Shown piece after piece: positions 16,738 through 25,862 of a stretch of 64,000 bases of DNA (position 1 is its first letter; every line of letters begins with the position of its first letter). The translations under genes were made by a program, and so were the position numbers. Origin of the DNA: Methanobrevibacter thaueri (lineage in GTDB: Archaea > Methanobacteriota > Methanobacteria > Methanobacteriales > Methanobacteriaceae); the NCBI RefSeq assembly GCF_003111625.1, contig NZ_MZGS01000017.1:62001-126000 (forward strand), written 5' to 3'. A model generated the notes under the pieces. The model did not search any database. It was not told where the DNA came from and saw only the letters and a list, made by a program, of their open reading frames with translations.

Positions 16738-17399
16738 AAGATCCCTTTGCTTTTCAATAGTTCACGTGGGTTGTCGACAATGGCCTTCATGGCTTCATCT
16801 GGAGACAATCCTGCTCCTAAAGCTATCTCATATGACTTTTCGAATGTTATCAGGTCGCTTGGGGCGTGGGTGTCTGTGTCAACTAGCAGCTTGTTTCCTA
16901 CTTCACGTGCAACGTTTGCAACATGTCCGTTTCCAAGGCAGTGTCCCTTACGGGCGGAAATCTCAAGATAGATGTCGTTTTCCTTTGCAAGTTCAGCCTC
17001 TTCGACTGTTATCAATCCAGGATGTCCTAAGATATCAACATGTTCGGATTCCACTGCGGCACGGTTGGTTCCAGGGGTGACAGGTTCGTTTAAAGTCTCA
17101 CCATGGACCACAACAATCTTTGCACCCAATTCCTTTGCTCTTGCGGCAATTCCGTCGATTGATTCGCAAGGGGCATGGGTGACCTCTGCACCGAGTACAA
17201 CGGTTATGTCCCAGTTCGCATTGATGTCGTCAATTGCATCCTGAATGGCAGGAATTGTGTCAACGTTTGACCAATCGACATGGTCTGTGATTGCTATTGC
17301 TTCATGATTTAATTTTAAAGCTCTTCTAGCCAGTTCGGACGGCAGCAATTCGCCGTCACTGAATAAACTATGCATATGTAAATCTATTCTTTTGTTCAA
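16734..17399 (-). CDS. PHP-domain phosphoesterase
   Basis: A 221-residue PHP (polymerase and histidinol phosphatase) domain enzyme. Metal-binding motifs are [11 protein letters not shown] (about 6-16), ITDHVDW (about 37-43), the [10 protein letters not shown] segment (about 97-106), and [11 protein letters not shown] (about 173-183). Standalone members hydrolyse phosphoester bonds, often histidinol phosphate or nucleotides. I take TTG 17399 as the start because GAGGTT sits seven bases upstream. It diverges from fprA. Confidence 0.88.
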   Translation of the reverse strand: MNKRIDLHMHSLFSDGELLPSELARRALKLNHEAIAITDHVDWSNVDTIPAIQDAIDDINANWDITVVLGAEVTHAPCESIDGIAARAKELGAKIVVVHGETLNEPVTPGTNRAAVESEHVDILGHPGLITVEEAELAKENDIYLEISARKGHCLGNGHVANVAREVGNKLLVDTDTHAPSDLITFEKSYEIALGAGLSPDEAMKAIVDNPRELLKSKGIL

Positions 17400-17402
17400 A
17401 AT

Positions 17403-17485
17403 ATAACCTCTTCATATTAAGTATAATATTATATATAGTACATTTAATATAAATTTATATAACTTAAATATTTTATAGAGGTTAT
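17403..17485. promoter_or_regulatory. PHP/fprA divergent promoter with mirrored Shine-Dalgarno sites
   Basis: ATAACCTCT (17403-17411) and AGAGGTTAT (17477-17485) are exact inverted copies that serve as Shine-Dalgarno sites for the minus-strand PHP gene and the plus-strand fprA gene. Between them is pure AT-rich DNA with several TATA-like words (ATATTATATATAG near 17427, TTTATATA at 17454-17461). Confidence 0.5.
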
Positions 17486-17489
17486 TGAA

Positions 17490-18713
17490 ATGAAAGCAAA
17501 AGCAGTTAAAATAGCAGATGGCGTCTATTGGGTTGGAGTAATCCATTGGCACAGCAGAACTTTCCATGGATATGGAATTCCTGGAACAACCTATAATGCA
17601 TACCTTGTATTCGGTGAAGAAAAAACCGTATTGATTGATAACGTTTACAGGGGAATGTTCGAACAGTTCGATGCAAGGGTAAAGGACGCATTCGAACAGG
17701 AAGGAAAAGAGTTCAAGATTGATGTGTTTGTTCAAAACCACTCAGAAATGGACCATTCCACCTTCTTAAGACAAACCATAGAAGAGTACAACCCTGATGC
17801 TGAAATCTATGCTTCACAAAATTGTATCAACTTCTTGGAAGCTCAATATCACAACTTCTCAGACTTGGAAATCAACGCCGTTGCAACCGGTGATGAGTTA
17901 GACATTGGCGGAAGAACCCTCAAATTCATTTCCGCACCGATGCTTCACTGGCCTGACAGCATGTTCACCCTTCTCGCAGAGGAAGGCATATTGTTCTCAA
18001 ACGACGCATTCGGACAGCATGTGGCTCATTCCAAAAGATTCGATGAGGATTATGATACACAATATTTACTTAGGGAAGCACAAAAATACTACGCTAACCT
18101 AGTTACCTTAGGCTCCCCAATGCTTAGAATGAAATTGGATGAATTGACCAACACAGGTTTAATCAATGATATAAAAATGATTGCACCATGTCACGGTCAA
18201 ATCTGGAAAAACCCAGCTCCAATAGTTGAAAAATACTCAGAATGGGGATCAGGTGTATGTAAGGACAAAATCACTGTCATCTATGACACAATGCACCACT
18301 CAACCGAAAAATTGGCTTATCAAATCGCTGAAGGTATAATGAGTGAAGGTGTTGAGGTTGTAATGTATTTCATGCAAGAGGACGGTCCTGATGATGTAAT
18401 TACAGACATATTGGACTCCAAAGCTATTGCGCTCGGTGCTCCTACAATGATGAACAAGCCATTCCCAAGAATTGGTAACATGATGTACTGGCTGGATTGT
18501 GTCAACTTCAAGGGAACCGGCAGCGAGAAAAACGCATTGATCTTCTCATCCAAAGGATGGGGTGGAGGTGCTGTGGCAAAACTCCAAAATGATTTGGAAG
18601 CTGCAGGATTCACTGTAACCGACACTTTGGATGTATTGTTCGTGCCTGATGAGGATGTCATGGCTGAAGCATTCGAGAAAGGTGCAGAGCTCGCAAGATC
18701 CATTAAAGAATAA
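17490..18713 (+). CDS. fprA: F420H2 oxidase, FprA-type di-iron flavoprotein
   Basis: FprA takes electrons from reduced F420 and reduces oxygen to water, protecting methanogens from oxygen. Its 407 residues have a metallo-beta-lactamase-like di-iron domain (1-245), with the HxExDH motif NHSEMDHS (H84, E86, D88, H89) and further ligands around LHWPDS and PCHGQIW. A C-terminal flavodoxin domain (about 255-407) starts at ITVIYDTMHHSTEK. It is preceded by GAGGTTATTGAA. A flavodoxin-like gene follows 100 bases later. Assignment as F420H2 oxidase rather than a rubredoxin-dependent relative rests on the methanogen context. Confidence 0.93.
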   Translation: MKAKAVKIADGVYWVGVIHWHSRTFHGYGIPGTTYNAYLVFGEEKTVLIDNVYRGMFEQFDARVKDAFEQEGKEFKIDVFVQNHSEMDHSTFLRQTIEEYNPDAEIYASQNCINFLEAQYHNFSDLEINAVATGDELDIGGRTLKFISAPMLHWPDSMFTLLAEEGILFSNDAFGQHVAHSKRFDEDYDTQYLLREAQKYYANLVTLGSPMLRMKLDELTNTGLINDIKMIAPCHGQIWKNPAPIVEKYSEWGSGVCKDKITVIYDTMHHSTEKLAYQIAEGIMSEGVEVVMYFMQEDGPDDVITDILDSKAIALGAPTMMNKPFPRIGNMMYWLDCVNFKGTGSEKNALIFSSKGWGGGAVAKLQNDLEAAGFTVTDTLDVLFVPDEDVMAEAFEKGAELARSIKE

Positions 18714-18813
18714 TCATTCTTATTCTTTTATTATTTTTTTTAAATCAATAATTGTTGCGAATAGCAACATTTATATGCTTAATTATTTAAATCATAATCA
18801 AGGAGTTAATATT

Positions 18814-19320
18814 ATGTCAAGCTTAGTAATTTATTTTTCAAGAAACGGTGAAAACTACTTCGGAGGAGAACTCAAAAACATAGAGAAAGGAAACACCGAG
18901 GTCATTGCCGAATACATTCAGGAAATTGATGGTGCAGATCTATTTAAGGTGGAACCTGCAGTTGAATACCCTGAAGACTACATGAAATGCATTGACGTTG
19001 CCAAAAAGGAACAGCAATCAGATGCAAGGCCTGAAATCAAGGAGACACTTGAAAGCATTGATGATTATGACACCATATACATTGGTTTTCCTAACTGGTG
19101 GGGAACATTACCGATGCCTATGTTCACCCAATTGGAGCAATTAGACTTTGCGGGTAAAGTCGTAAAGCCTTTTGTAACCCACGAAGGTTCCGGTTTCGGT
19201 TCATCACAAAAGGATTTGGCCAAATTATGCCAAGGAGCTGAAATCAAGGGAGGTTTATCCATTCCTGGGGCTAGTGTATATGATGCTAAAAACACTGTGA
19301 AAGTGTGGATAGACGAATAA
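18814..19320 (+). CDS. Flavodoxin-like protein
   Basis: A 168-residue flavodoxin of the flavodoxin_4 kind. FMN-binding is suggested by SLVIYFSRNGEN (about 3-14), FPNWWGTLPMPM (about 88-99) and THEGSGFG (about 122-129). The open frame runs back to 18631, but that is inside fprA; the true start is ATG 18814 with AGGAG at 18801-18805. It follows fprA and could serve redox stress or act as an alternative carrier to ferredoxin; no partner is shown by the sequence. Confidence 0.88.
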   Translation: MSSLVIYFSRNGENYFGGELKNIEKGNTEVIAEYIQEIDGADLFKVEPAVEYPEDYMKCIDVAKKEQQSDARPEIKETLESIDDYDTIYIGFPNWWGTLPMPMFTQLEQLDFAGKVVKPFVTHEGSGFGSSQKDLAKLCQGAEIKGGLSIPGASVYDAKNTVKVWIDE

Positions 19321-20024
19321 TTTTTTTTCATATTTTTTTTTAAAATTTTTCTGTTTACTTTTTTTTCATATTAAAACAATTTTGTATACTTTATCTTACA
19401 TTATTATGGCTATTTTGTTTTCGTAATTTTTTCTCGTGTTTTTGATTAATATTGATTGGTTGTTGGAAATTGCTAAAAGTATTATAATTTTTACATGAAT
19501 GTATGAAAATTGTACAGAAAAAAATATAGGACATTAAATAAGATTTAATCAGTAATTTTTGTATTTTGTTTAATTTTTTTAAATTTTTATATTGTTTTTG
19601 TTTTATTAAAGTTTAAATATGATGTCTAAAATAAGTATAATATGCAATAATATTTAAAATAAATCAATTATTGTTGTTTATTTAATAATATATTTATAAA
19701 ATGAAAAATTTTTAATATTTTATTAAATTATTATAAATTTAAATAATATATTGTGATTTATTGAGTTAAATCAAATCTTATTGTAAATATAAAGATCAAA
19801 TGTTCGGAGAAATTTTTACTGAATATGATTGGTATTCCTCGGTCTAGTGTTTGTAAAACGAATATGATTGACTAGTTAGTTGTATTACGTTTTATCTTGC
19901 ATGGTAATGATTGGGTATATTATTTATAAAGAGGTTCAAATTAACGGAAATAAATTTAATTATATTATTAAATTATGTATTTGATTAGTTTATATTTTGA
20001 TTTGACTCTCGTATGAGGGAAAAA
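19321..20024. other. AT-rich intergenic stretch of about 0.7 kb before the first adhesin
   Basis: No gene is visible here. It begins with T-tracts that probably end the flavodoxin message, then is almost pure A and T. From about 19800 the base composition becomes more mixed, and the 11-base word GAATATGATTG occurs twice (19821-19831 and 19860-19870). A TATA-like ATTTATAAA (19922-19930) would put adhesin transcription start near 19950, giving a leader of about 75 bases. Confidence 0.7.
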
Positions 20025-23000
20025 ATGAAATTTAATAAACTATTTGGAATTGTATTATTAATTAGCGTATTATGCTTATGTATAAGTGCTGCTGCAGCTG
20101 CTGATGGTGTGGACAGTCATGCGGTTGGAGCAGATGAAGGAAATTTGGCTGTTGAAAATAATAATGATGATGTTTTAGGTGCCGGTAACAGTTGGTATGT
20201 TAAGGCAGGCGCGTCAGGAGGAGATGGATCAGAGACAAGTCCGTATGGAGATTTAAAATCTGTAACCAATAACGCTAACTATAAAGAGAATGACGTCATA
20301 TATGTTATGGATGGTACTTACAAAGGTGCAAAAAATCGTAACATTGACTTGAAAGAAAATACTACTGTAAAGGCTTATGATGGTGCAAATCCTGTATTTG
20401 ATGCTCAAAAGCAAAATTCAATATTTGTGATTTCTCATAACGGCATTACACTTCAAGGATTGACATTAATCAATGGTGGAGGAGTTGTTGCTACAACTGC
20501 ACAAGGTACTAATAGTTGGTGTGGAGGTGCAATTTGCAACTCTGGAGATAACCTGACAGTAGACGGTTGTACCATTAAGAGCAATGACCCTATCAGTTAT
20601 GGAGGGGGAATCTACTCAAAAGGTAAAAACACTGAAATCAAAAACTCTAACTTTGAAGGATGTGAAGCAAGTAATGGTGGGGCAATCGCAATAGACGGAC
20701 CATATGCTAAAATTGTTGGCAATAGCTTTAAAAATAATGCTGGGGCACAAGGAGGAGCCATAAACATTTATAATTATGGTGGAGCCCTCATCGCAAATAA
20801 TTCATTTACTAGGAACCGCGCTAACAGTGGATATGGTGGAGCGATATATGCCCGTGCTGGAAATAACTATATTGCAAACTCAACCTTTGATCATAACCAG
20901 GCTAGAACCTACGGTGGAGCGATATGTACTGTTAATCCAAATACCAAGATAGATAACTGTACTTTTAAAAGCAATCAGATTTTCAACGATAATTCAAATA
21001 CTAATTGGGGAGGGGCAATCTATTCCCAAGGACGCAATACATCTATTGTAAATTCCAGATTCACAGATAATGCTGTTAGGGATGATGGTGGTGCAATTTG
21101 TGTTAGAAATAGTAAAAATTTAGTTGAAAACTGTACTTTTGATAAAAATTGGGCTGCAAGAGGCGGGGCAATTTTTATTGTGGAGAAAGTTTCTGGAGGA
21201 AATATTTCAGATGTCGTAATCAATAATTGTACATTCAATGACAACGGTATAATAACAGAACAAGACGGTCAGCCTAATTTAGGAACAAAAGGTGGAGCAA
21301 TCTACTCCTGGGGAATTGACACTAATGTGACCAATTCCAAATTTAACAACAACCAGGCTATGGTTGGTGGAGCAATATTGTTTGAACGTGGTCATAACTT
21401 TTTAGAAAACGACACTTTCACAGGCAACAAGGCAGTCAGGTATGGTGGAGGTGCTATTTCAAGTACCCGTTTCGGAGATACAATAAACAATTGTACCTTT
21501 GAAAACAATTTCGCCCAAGGTTACGGTGGAGCTGTAAGTGCTGATTATCCAACAATTACCAATTCAAAATTCATCGGTAATGAGGCAAACCACGGAGGAG
21601 CAATATGTACAATCACTGCAAATGTTTCAGATTCAGAATTCTACGACAATAAGGCAGACGATAATTGGGTTGTATTGGCTGCTACAAAATTGATTGAATC
21701 AAATAATATTCATCCAGGTCAAGTGGCTCTTTCAATGAACCATACAACCTACCTGAATATGGAATATGATATGGATAAAGAGATTGCTATCATGCCTGGA
21801 TATTATGCATACTGTATGGAAGAGTTTGCTGACTATCCTCAATATGGAGTATTATGGGAAAACTTAAGATTCGCTCAGAATTCATTGTCCGAGGAACGCA
21901 TTGGTGAATATGTTAAAATTTTGATTTTCAAATACTGGAATGATGAATCACAGCATGAAAACCTTCAGAAGTTAGTTAACGCATTCACAGATCGTGACTT
22001 CAGAAACAATGATAACCCGATTGTTAAAGAAATTGTTGCTTTGTACGATTCCGGTTACAGGGTTCCAACAGATAATGCTTTAAGGTTATATGATAATGGA
22101 ACTGTGGCTATATTTCATTTCAAAGAAATTATCACTCCTTCCGGAACACAAAACGTATTTGCATTCAATATCACATACAATCCTAACTTAACAGTTGAAA
22201 AAGAAGTAATTACCGATCCATTATATATTGGTCAGGAAGTGGACTTCAACATAACTGTCACAAACACAGGTGAATGTAATTTGACAGATATCTGGATTAA
22301 CGAAACAGATTTCAGCGATGGATTGGTATATAAATCATTCAGATCTCCATATAATTGGACTTATGATGAGAAATCCAAATTATGGATATTGAATGACACT
22401 TTGGAAATGAAAAAATCCGCATACATTATATTAACATTTAATGTAACTAAAGCAGGAAACATGACTAACAACGTGACAACAGGATTAGGCAATTACACAT
22501 TCGATAATGACACTGTAAACTTCACAGTTTACGCTCCAAACATGACAGTTGAGAAGTTAACTTTGAATAAGACTGCATTTGTTGGGGATAATGTGACTTT
22601 CATGATTGTTGTTACTAACACCGGGGATTGTAACTTGACTAATGTTAAGGTTACTGAGGTTTTCAATTCCACTGAGTTAAGGTTTGAAGATTACACAAAT
22701 AAGGATAAATGGAACAGGAACGGTAATGTTTTCACATTGATTGGTAATTTAACTTCAGGCAATAGTGCTAATTTCACTATTGTATTTAATGCATTGGTGA
22801 ATGGTACTTTAATCAATACCGTTAATGTTACTAGTAATGAGACTGAAAATAAAACCGCCAATAACAATACTACTGTTTACAAACCTAACATGTCTGTTGA
22901 AAAAATATCAAACAACAAAACAGTTAAAGTTGGTGAAATGACCAGTTTCGTCATTGTAGTTAAAAATACAGGTGACTGTAACTTAACCGGTGTTTATGTA

Positions 23001-23426
23001 ATCGATAAAGGAGCTGAAGGTTTAGAATATGACCATACTGTTGACGAATCAGGAAAATGGTCATATGAAGGTGACGGTAAATGGACTTATAATGGTGTTT
23101 TAGGCGTTAACGAATCCTCTGAATTCACTATTGTGTTTAAAGCTTTAAGTGAAGGATTTAAAGTTAACAATGCTATTGCAGGAAACAACATTACAAATGA
23201 CACTGTTAACAGTACCAATACAACTAATGTCACTGTTGAGCATAATAATGAAACAGAGGTTCCTGAAAATGTAACTGATGTTCCTGAAAATGAAACAGCT
23301 GATCATAATAAACCTGAAAAAACTGTTAAAGCGAAAGTTGATGCCAAAGCTACTGGTAATCCATTGATTGTATTGATCATGGCATTGGTTGCTTTAGGAT
23401 TTGAATCTAGACGTAGAAAACAATAA
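20025..23426 (+). CDS. Adhesin-like surface protein with beta-helix, possible thioester and DUF11 domains
   Basis: A secreted protein of 1133 residues. I start at ATG 20025 because TGAGGGA lies four bases upstream; the ATG at 20013 is part of that site. Residues 1-28 form a signal peptide (KLFGIVLLISVLCLC core, then AAAAADG). Residues about 50-555 are parallel beta-helix repeats with GGAI-type turns. Residues about 555-715 are a different globular domain holding C597 and an LQKLVNAFTD segment (Q648). Three DUF11 repeats begin near residues 718, 837 and 953 (LTVEKEV, MTVEKLT, MSVEKIS). The end has a hydrophobic segment (NPLIVLIMALVALGFE) and RRRKQ, an anchor-like sorting end. It probably mediates contact with other cells or surfaces. 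Confidence 0.88.
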   Translation: MKFNKLFGIVLLISVLCLCISAAAAADGVDSHAVGADEGNLAVENNNDDVLGAGNSWYVKAGASGGDGSETSPYGDLKSVTNNANYKENDVIYVMDGTYKGAKNRNIDLKENTTVKAYDGANPVFDAQKQNSIFVISHNGITLQGLTLINGGGVVATTAQGTNSWCGGAICNSGDNLTVDGCTIKSNDPISYGGGIYSKGKNTEIKNSNFEGCEASNGGAIAIDGPYAKIVGNSFKNNAGAQGGAINIYNYGGALIANNSFTRNRANSGYGGAIYARAGNNYIANSTFDHNQARTYGGAICTVNPNTKIDNCTFKSNQIFNDNSNTNWGGAIYSQGRNTSIVNSRFTDNAVRDDGGAICVRNSKNLVENCTFDKNWAARGGAIFIVEKVSGGNISDVVINNCTFNDNGIITEQDGQPNLGTKGGAIYSWGIDTNVTNSKFNNNQAMVGGAILFERGHNFLENDTFTGNKAVRYGGGAISSTRFGDTINNCTFENNFAQGYGGAVSADYPTITNSKFIGNEANHGGAICTITANVSDSEFYDNKADDNWVVLAATKLIESNNIHPGQVALSMNHTTYLNMEYDMDKEIAIMPGYYAYCMEEFADYPQYGVLWENLRFAQNSLSEERIGEYVKILIFKYWNDESQHENLQKLVNAFTDRDFRNNDNPIVKEIVALYDSGYRVPTDNALRLYDNGTVAIFHFKEIITPSGTQNVFAFNITYNPNLTVEKEVITDPLYIGQEVDFNITVTNTGECNLTDIWINETDFSDGLVYKSFRSPYNWTYDEKSKLWILNDTLEMKKSAYIILTFNVTKAGNMTNNVTTGLGNYTFDNDTVNFTVYAPNMTVEKLTLNKTAFVGDNVTFMIVVTNTGDCNLTNVKVTEVFNSTELRFEDYTNKDKWNRNGNVFTLIGNLTSGNSANFTIVFNALVNGTLINTVNVTSNETENKTANNNTTVYKPNMSVEKISNNKTVKVGEMTSFVIVVKNTGDCNLTGVYVIDKGAEGLEYDHTVDESGKWSYEGDGKWTYNGVLGVNESSEFTIVFKALSEGFKVNNAIAGNNITNDTVNSTNTTNVTVEHNNETEVPENVTDVPENETADHNKPEKTVKAKVDAKATGNPLIVLIMALVALGFESRRRKQ

Positions 23427-23428
23427 AC

Positions 23429-23468
23429 ATGTTATATGAATCTCATATAACATACTTTTTCTTTTTTT
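23429..23468 (+). terminator. Strong terminator after the first adhesin
   Basis: A perfect 11-bp stem, ATGTTATATGA (23429-23439) with TCATATAACAT (23443-23453), has a three-base loop and is followed at once by a long T-rich run. It begins two bases after the adhesin stop codon. Confidence 0.75.
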
Positions 23469-23522
23469 GTTATTTTCTTATAAGAGGAAATTTTTAATTA
23501 AATTAAAAACATAATATTAATT

Positions 23523-24368
23523 ATGTCAAATTCAGTTTTCGTGCCTGGCCACATTACAGGTTTTTTCACAATAGAAAACCATGAAATCTCACTTAAGAAC
23601 GGATCTTGTGGTGCGGGGTTTTTACTTTCCAAAGGAGTCAGGACAACAATCGATGATGCTGATGAACTGATTATAAATGTTAATCAGGGAGATTCGACTG
23701 TCATTGATGAGGTTTTGAGGATTTTGGAAATTGATACAAATTTTAAGATTACACAAGACATTCAGTTGCCTATAGGAGCGGGTTTCGGCACATCAGCCGC
23801 TTCAGCCTTAAGCTTATCACTGGCATTGAATGATTTCCTGGATTTGAATTATCCAAAGGAGCTATGCGGACAGATTGCACATATGGCGGAAGTCAATCTT
23901 GGAAGCGGTCTGGGCGATGTCATCGCACAAACTGGCCACGGAATGGTTTTAAGGGTGGAGCCGGGAGCTCCGGGCATTGGCAAAATAGAATCATTTGAGC
24001 ATGACGTTTACGTTGCATGGAAAAGCTTTGGAGGAATCGACACGTCAAGCATCATTCGAGATCCCCATCACAGGGAAGTGATTTCGGATGTCGGCTTGAA
24101 ATATCTTGAATTCTTTGAGGAAAAGTCCAGCCTGAGGAATTTCCTGGACTTTTCATACAAGTTTTCCACAGAGACAAATCTGATGTCAGGCGAAGTCAAG
24201 TCATTAGTTGATTATCTTAATTCCAGGGACGATATTTTGGGCAGTTCAATGGCAATGTTGGGAAATACTGTGTTCGCCTTTGCATATGATAAGAGTGCCT
24301 TCGAAACTTTAGACATTGAAGGACTTCATGTAGATAAACTTAACAATGTTGGGATAGTTCATGATTAA
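23523..24368 (+). CDS. Pantoate kinase (archaeal CoA synthesis)
   Basis: Archaea make 4-phosphopantothenate by phosphorylating pantoate first. This GHMP-family kinase does that step. At 281 residues it has the family's PGHITGFF start (about 8-15), the GHMP ATP loop LPIGAGFGTSAASALSL (about 81-97), and the LGSGLGDVIAQTGHGMVLRVEPGAPG segment (about 129-154) typical of archaeal pantoate kinase. It overlaps the next gene by eight bases. A ketopantoate-reductase-like gene is at 38.6-39.5 kb. Confidence 0.9.
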   Translation: MSNSVFVPGHITGFFTIENHEISLKNGSCGAGFLLSKGVRTTIDDADELIINVNQGDSTVIDEVLRILEIDTNFKITQDIQLPIGAGFGTSAASALSLSLALNDFLDLNYPKELCGQIAHMAEVNLGSGLGDVIAQTGHGMVLRVEPGAPGIGKIESFEHDVYVAWKSFGGIDTSSIIRDPHHREVISDVGLKYLEFFEEKSSLRNFLDFSYKFSTETNLMSGEVKSLVDYLNSRDDILGSSMAMLGNTVFAFAYDKSAFETLDIEGLHVDKLNNVGIVHD

Positions 24369-24876
24369 ATTATGCTATGATGTTGAAAAATACCGCAGCG
24401 ACATCTTGGATTTGGTGAAACCCACCGACACAATAATCGAGCTGGGATGTCATGTTGGCGGAACCACCAAATTGCTTCCGCAGACATGTAATATCACAGC
24501 CATTGACAATTCCCCAGAAGCCCAGGAGAAAATGGATGAATTGGAGCATGTTAAATTTATCAATGCCGATGTGAGACTGCACGATACATTGTCAGAGGTT
24601 TTCAAATCAATACAATCATGTGACATGCTTTTGATTGACTTAGGTGGAGGCTATCATCCAGACACTGTTTTTAAGGTTTTTTATATCTGGTCAAGCACAT
24701 TCAAGCCAACACATACAGTAATCAGAAACCGTGGCCTTCTTGAGTTTTTCAACTCAGCAGAGGGAAGCGGTGAGGAATACACTTCACAAAGCGGATATCT
24801 GGAATCATATCATGATGCAGGCATACCTCCACAAATTAAAGAGTTTGACCTGTGGACATCATCACTCAAGAAGTGA
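24361..24876 (+). CDS. Small SAM-dependent methyltransferase-like protein
   Basis: A 171-residue protein with a Rossmann-type SAM-binding core: IIELGCHVGGTTKLL (about 24-38) is motif I, ITAIDNSPEAQ (about 43-53) motif II, and CDMLLIDLGGGYHPD (about 86-100) the post-II region. The usual catalytic additions are short, so the substrate cannot be told. It overlaps the pantoate kinase gene by eight bases and is probably co-transcribed with it. Confidence 0.75.
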   Translation: MIKLCYDVEKYRSDILDLVKPTDTIIELGCHVGGTTKLLPQTCNITAIDNSPEAQEKMDELEHVKFINADVRLHDTLSEVFKSIQSCDMLLIDLGGGYHPDTVFKVFYIWSSTFKPTHTVIRNRGLLEFFNSAEGSGEEYTSQSGYLESYHDAGIPPQIKEFDLWTSSLKK

Positions 24877-25062
24877 GATGATTATAGAAAATTGAGTGAT
24901 ATTGCTTCAATTCAAGTAAAATAAGTAATTAATAATATCATTCTGTTTAAATTTTTCTTTTTCATTTTATTTCTTTTTCTATTTTTATTTATCCCGCCGT
25001 ATATTTCTGTACAATTAATATTATATAATATTATAAAGATAATATAAATTGAGGTTATATCT

Positions 25063-25854
25063 ATGATAGGTAAAAAAATTCGTTTAGAAAGAATCATTAA
25101 CAGAAATACTAAAAGAACAGTAATTGCGCCTATGGATCATGGTGTGTCAAGCGGTCCTATTCCAGGAATCATTGACATGGATGAAACCGTCGAAAGCATC
25201 TCCCAAGGAGGAGCCGATGCAATTCTAATGCACAAAGGAATCGTTCAACAAGGACACCGTGGTTATGGAAAAGACATAGGGCTTATTGTTCACTTGTCAG
25301 CAAGTACATCCCTTGCACCAGACCCAAATGACAAGGTAACTGTAACAAGCGTTGAAAAGGCAATCCAACTCGGTGCCGATGCTGTTTCAATTCACGTAAA
25401 CCTCGGTTCAGAGACTGAAAGCCAAATGCTTCAGGAATTAGGTGAAATCGCTGAAACCTGTGACTACTGGGGAATGCCTCTTCTTGCAATGATGTACCCA
25501 AGAGGCCAAAAAGTCGAAAACGAACACGATGTCGAATTCGTTAAACACGCAGCACGTGTAGGTTCTGAACTCGGTGTTGACATCGTTAAGACCAACTACA
25601 CAGGAGACCCTGACTCATTCAAGGAAGTGGTTGAAGGAGCAATAGTGCCTGTTGTCATTGCAGGCGGCCCTAAAATCGATACCGATGAGGAATTATTGCA
25701 AATGGTTAAGGACTCCCTTGAAGTTGGCGGTGCAGGTGTAGCATTCGGACGTAACTTGTTCCAAGCTGAAAACCCTGGAAAAATCACCCGTGCAATTTCA
25801 GAGATTGTCCACCATGATGCAGAAGTGGACGAAGCATTAAAATTCTTAGAATAG
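25063..25854 (+). CDS. 2-amino-3,7-dideoxy-D-threo-hept-6-ulosonate synthase (ADH synthase)
   Basis: A class I aldolase-like enzyme of 263 residues that starts the archaeal route to aromatic amino acids. It joins 6-deoxy-5-ketofructose 1-phosphate to L-aspartate semialdehyde. Motifs are IAPMDHG (D25), MMYPRG (Y145) and DIVKTNY (K176, the Schiff-base lysine of the fold). The next gene encodes the following enzyme of the same pathway, which separates it from glycolytic class I aldolase. The start has GAGGTT upstream. Confidence 0.93.
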   Translation: MIGKKIRLERIINRNTKRTVIAPMDHGVSSGPIPGIIDMDETVESISQGGADAILMHKGIVQQGHRGYGKDIGLIVHLSASTSLAPDPNDKVTVTSVEKAIQLGADAVSIHVNLGSETESQMLQELGEIAETCDYWGMPLLAMMYPRGQKVENEHDVEFVKHAARVGSELGVDIVKTNYTGDPDSFKEVVEGAIVPVVIAGGPKIDTDEELLQMVKDSLEVGGAGVAFGRNLFQAENPGKITRAISEIVHHDAEVDEALKFLE

Positions 25855-25862
25855 GTGATTTG

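Noticed and set aside
18631-18813. Upstream extension of the flavodoxin frame into fprA
   Set aside because: The extra 61 residues have no flavodoxin character and lie mostly inside fprA; AGGAG at 18801-18805 fits ATG 18814.
20100-21700. Repeated GGAI words suggesting a chlamydial Pmp-type autotransporter
   Set aside because: No beta-barrel end is present; the same turns are common in archaeal beta-helix adhesins, and the C-terminus is an anchor-type segment.
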